Origin: Ponticoccus litoralis
Lineage (GTDB): Bacteria; Pseudomonadota; Alphaproteobacteria; Rhodobacterales; Rhodobacteraceae
NCBI RefSeq assembly: GCF_039769985.1
Contig: NZ_JBDNCH010000002.1
Coordinates: forward strand, 3,834,115 to 3,898,114
Direction: 5' to 3'
Length of the DNA stretch: 64,000 nucleotides
The translations under genes were made by a program, and so were the position numbers. This document shows, piece by piece, positions 61,416 to 64,000 of this stretch. The notes beneath the pieces are model-generated. The model was not told the origin of the DNA. It was given only the letters and a program-made list of their open reading frames with translations, and searched no databases. The first letter of the stretch is position 1, and every line of letters begins with the position of its first letter.

Positions 61416-61546
61416 GGCCGTCCCTTTCCCTCTGGCTGGCATTGGGCGCTTGGAACCCGATCGGCGCGGGAAATGCAAGCCCCCAGACGGAAATGAACCG
61501 CCCCGGTCGCCCGGCGCGGCCCCCCTGCCAGCCCATCGGGCGGCCC

Positions 61547-63718
61547 TTACTCCTTGTTGCCGCGGCGGATCACGCTGCCCGCCCCCTCTTCGATCCGGAA
61601 GGCACCGGCGGCATTGGCTGACAGGTCGTTGTCCTCGTAGGTGCCGCCCCCGCCTTCGCGCACCCGGATCGCCTCGTAGGAATTGCCGTGGATCCTGTTG
61701 GCGCGCACGATGGGCGCCGAGTCGCCCTTCACCGAGATGCCGTAAAAGGCGTTGTGGTGGATATCGTTGTTCTCGATGACCCCCTTGCCCCCGGAGTGGA
61801 TGTAGATCGCCGACTGCGCGCCGTCACGGAACTCGTTGTTCCGAACCGTCGGGTTGGCCCCGGTGGTGATCTCGAGCCCGCTGAAGGTATTGGCGTAGAC
61901 GGTGTTGTTCTCGATCCGCGCGGTGGCGCCATCGGATACCATGATGCCGCCCTGCTGGCTGTTGCGCACGATGTTGCCGGTGATCAGAGGATCGTTCGCG
62001 GCCTTCACCTCGATATTGGCAAGCGCATTGTTGAAGATGGTGTTGCCTTCGTACCGGCCCTTGCCGCCCAGATTCACGAAAAGGCCCGAGCCGCCGCCGT
62101 CCCGCATGGTGTTTCCGCGCACAATGGGATCCGCGCCTTCCTTGACCTCTATGGCGCCGAGAGAATGGCCGAACAGCGCGTTGTCCTCGATCAGGGCCTT
62201 GCCCTCTTCGAACAGGAAAATGCCGCCCTGCGCGCCGTCATGGATCACGTTGCGCCGGATCGTGGCGCCCTCGTTGGCGCGCACCGCCATGACCGCCAGG
62301 CCTTTCGAGGTGATGTCGTTGTCCTCGACGATCACCGACCCGGCCGCGATGTGAAAGCCGAAATACGTCCCGCCGTCCTGGATCAACGTCATATTGGCGA
62401 CCCGCCCGGATTCGGCGGTCCAGCGCACGGCGTTGTCTTCCGCCGCCTTGATCACGATGTCGGCGCGGTTGCCGATCCCGACGATCTCGACCGGCTTGGT
62501 CACGTCGAGGCCCTCGGTATAGGTGCCCGGGTAGACCTCGATCCGCATGCCCGGCTGGGCTGCGGCAATGGCCGCCTGGACAGAGCTGTAATCGCCGCCG
62601 CCCCCGGCCTTGACCGTCAGCGCCCGCATGTCGGATTCCACCGGCGCGCGGCTCGGGACAGAGCATTCGCGCTGGATCACCCGCTGCGCCATGGAGGCGA
62701 AGGTGTGATCGCCGCATTCCGCGACATAGGTCTCGTAACCCGCGCAGCCGATGATCTTGGCCTCGGTCCACAGCGCCAAGCAGCTGTCGCCGGTCGCGGG
62801 CGCAACCGCCACCGGTCCCGGCGCCTGCCCGACCGCACGCGATGCCTGCTGTTGCGCCACCGGACGCGCGGCGGGCTGCTCGCCCGAGGCATCGCGCAGC
62901 ACCCGGCTTTGCGCAAGAATCCGCGTCATCGGGATCGCCATGTTGAAACCGGTGCGGCTGTCACCCGCATGGTGCAGCCCGATCACCCGCTTGTCGCTGA
63001 GCCGGATCACCGGAGAGCCCGAGTTGCCGCCCAACGTGTCGCAGGAGTGCATAAGCTTGCCCTCGGCGCTGATCGCCGGGATCGCGGCGGCACAGCCCTC
63101 GCGGCTGATGTGCTGCGACTGGCCCTGCGGATGGCCGATGATCCACAGGAACTCGCTGTCCTCGGGGTCGGCGGCGGCCAGTTCCAGCTTGCCGTATTTG
63201 GTCGAGGGGTTCCCGAAGACCCGCAGCACGGTGTAATCCAGCTCCCGGCTGGTCTCGACGATCTGCGGGCTGACCGTGAAACGGTCCACGCCCTGGGAAT
63301 TCCCGGGCTTGATGAAACCGGCGACGAACTGCGCCGCCAGCACGCCGGAGACGGCACCCGAGGGATCGCCGCCCATTCCGGGAATGCAGTGGTGGTTGGT
63401 CACGATGTGCTGGTCATCGACGATGAAGGCGGTGCAAAAGCCGGTCTTGTCGCCCTCGAACAGCATGTCGAGCCGCCCGATGGGCTTGCCCAGCCGCACA
63501 ATGGGGCTGTTCTCGCCGTAGGTGATGATCGGTTCGTTCTGATAGTCCCCGATGGCCTGCTCGAACACCAGACCGGTGCTTCCCGCGCTCTGGCGCGGCT
63601 GGATGATGATCTTGCCGAAATCGGCCAGATCGAATTCCGCCGGAGCCCGGGCCACGGCGCCGCCCGCCCACAGGGTGACACCTGCGGACAGCACAAGGGC
63701 TGCGAAAAGCGGACGCAT
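61547..63718 (-). CDS. Secreted trypsin-like serine protease fused to a 23-residue-repeat beta-helix
   Basis: A 723-residue precursor with a signal peptide (MRPLFAALVLSAGVTLWAGG, cut near AVARA). The protease domain covers about 60-260 with a triad H110 (IVTNHHC), D161 (ELDYTVLRV) and S233 (LGGNSGSPV), of the V8/glutamyl-endopeptidase style. A Gln/Ala/Pro linker and a four-cysteine segment (about 300-350) follow. From about 453 to the end, nearly 12 coils of exactly 23 residues repeat GI-V--GA-PIVR-N-I----, a right-handed parallel beta-helix with an asparagine ladder. Such helices bind or cleave polysaccharides or form surface spikes. The combination is unusual; the target is unknown. Confidence 0.9.
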   Translation of the reverse strand: MRPLFAALVLSAGVTLWAGGAVARAPAEFDLADFGKIIIQPRQSAGSTGLVFEQAIGDYQNEPIITYGENSPIVRLGKPIGRLDMLFEGDKTGFCTAFIVDDQHIVTNHHCIPGMGGDPSGAVSGVLAAQFVAGFIKPGNSQGVDRFTVSPQIVETSRELDYTVLRVFGNPSTKYGKLELAAADPEDSEFLWIIGHPQGQSQHISREGCAAAIPAISAEGKLMHSCDTLGGNSGSPVIRLSDKRVIGLHHAGDSRTGFNMAIPMTRILAQSRVLRDASGEQPAARPVAQQQASRAVGQAPGPVAVAPATGDSCLALWTEAKIIGCAGYETYVAECGDHTFASMAQRVIQRECSVPSRAPVESDMRALTVKAGGGGDYSSVQAAIAAAQPGMRIEVYPGTYTEGLDVTKPVEIVGIGNRADIVIKAAEDNAVRWTAESGRVANMTLIQDGGTYFGFHIAAGSVIVEDNDITSKGLAVMAVRANEGATIRRNVIHDGAQGGIFLFEEGKALIEDNALFGHSLGAIEVKEGADPIVRGNTMRDGGGSGLFVNLGGKGRYEGNTIFNNALANIEVKAANDPLITGNIVRNSQQGGIMVSDGATARIENNTVYANTFSGLEITTGANPTVRNNEFRDGAQSAIYIHSGGKGVIENNDIHHNAFYGISVKGDSAPIVRANRIHGNSYEAIRVREGGGGTYEDNDLSANAAGAFRIEEGAGSVIRRGNKE

Positions 63719-64000
63719 GACAATATTCCCCTGACCATGGATATGGCCAAAGCCTACCTCCGCCCCCCGCGACGCCAAGCAAAGAATATCCGGCGCGACA
63801 GGCTTGGCCCGTATCCCAGTCGGAAGGACCGCCTCGGAGAGAGCGCCCCCGTCAGTGCCCGCACGAGGGCCTCGGGCGCGTGTCTTCGTGGCCCTCTCAG
63901 CCATGGCCGCAATAAGAACACAAAGAGAACAGAGCCGACCGATAAACGCGGACGCTACGGGGAGCAGGTCATTTTTCGGGGATTTTTTGGATTTTGGACG
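63719..64000 (-). other. Upstream region of the protease gene to the window edge
   Basis: 282 bases without a supported gene. The protease frame stays open to 63904, but the signal peptide fixes the start at 63718. It contains GAAC-ACAAAGA-GAAC (63916-63930), which fits the LexA repeat but is 198 bases from the start. The last 35 bases are T-rich. Confidence 0.5.

Overview
The window is high-GC alphaproteobacterial chromosome, most likely from the Rhodobacteraceae (roseobacter-type). Evidence: a circularly permuted two-piece tmRNA gene with an alanine-rich tag, the SspB adaptor, a GTTC-N7-GTTC SOS box in front of recA, a plant-type split of TRAP transporters, DUF2852, the RSP_2648-type PIN protein, and Entner-Doudoroff genes. 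No transposase, phage, CRISPR or tRNA gene was seen. This is a core-type region with a catabolic island on the left.

Positions 1-17,400 form an aerobic aromatic-acid block. The minus strand carries the box route for benzoate via benzoyl-CoA: benzoate-CoA ligase, an alpha/beta hydrolase plus DUF309 pair, boxC, boxB, a tiny cysteine-rich ORF, boxA, a hot-dog thioesterase and a hydratase/dehydrogenase. paaZ and a TetR regulator (paaR) link it to paaABCDE on the plus strand, followed by a repeat-containing small ORF and an extra ferritin-like Paa protein. Both routes activate the acid as a CoA thioester, epoxidise the ring with a di-iron oxygenase, cleave it by hydrolysis and end in beta-oxidation. 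Operator-like sites of two kinds (TGCA-N6-TGCA and GACCGWCCGGTTGG) are visible.

Positions 17,400-34,900 are housekeeping: ssrA, a DUF4345 membrane protein, chrA, sspB, fumC, two small DUF/RHH proteins, an ABC ATPase, a PIN protein coupled to rlmI, edd-eda behind a palindromic operator, glnE, a flavodoxin-fold reductase, a YbaK-like deacylase, a DUF2852 protein behind twin operators, an RDD protein and bpt.

Positions 35,200-46,500 hold an oversized TRAP transporter (dctPQM) divergent from a Cache-type sensor kinase and NarL-type regulator, then a CaiB CoA-transferase, a ferredoxin-ASKHA protein and an EmrE-type efflux protein. Positions 46,500-64,000 hold a porin-like barrel protein, typA, a small secreted protein, DUF1330, alaS, recA, a sulfotransferase-like gene, dctBD, purQ, a chemoreceptor, purS and a secreted trypsin-like protease fused to a right-handed beta-helix.

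An important caveat: 17 single-base frameshifts break conserved genes, including alaS, glnE (twice), typA, eda and paaA. Fourteen look like one-base insertions. They are best read as sequence errors, and the affected genes are annotated across the break. Two repeated intergenic elements, paired hairpins and a CTTCTCTGG...AAATACC motif, also recur through the window.
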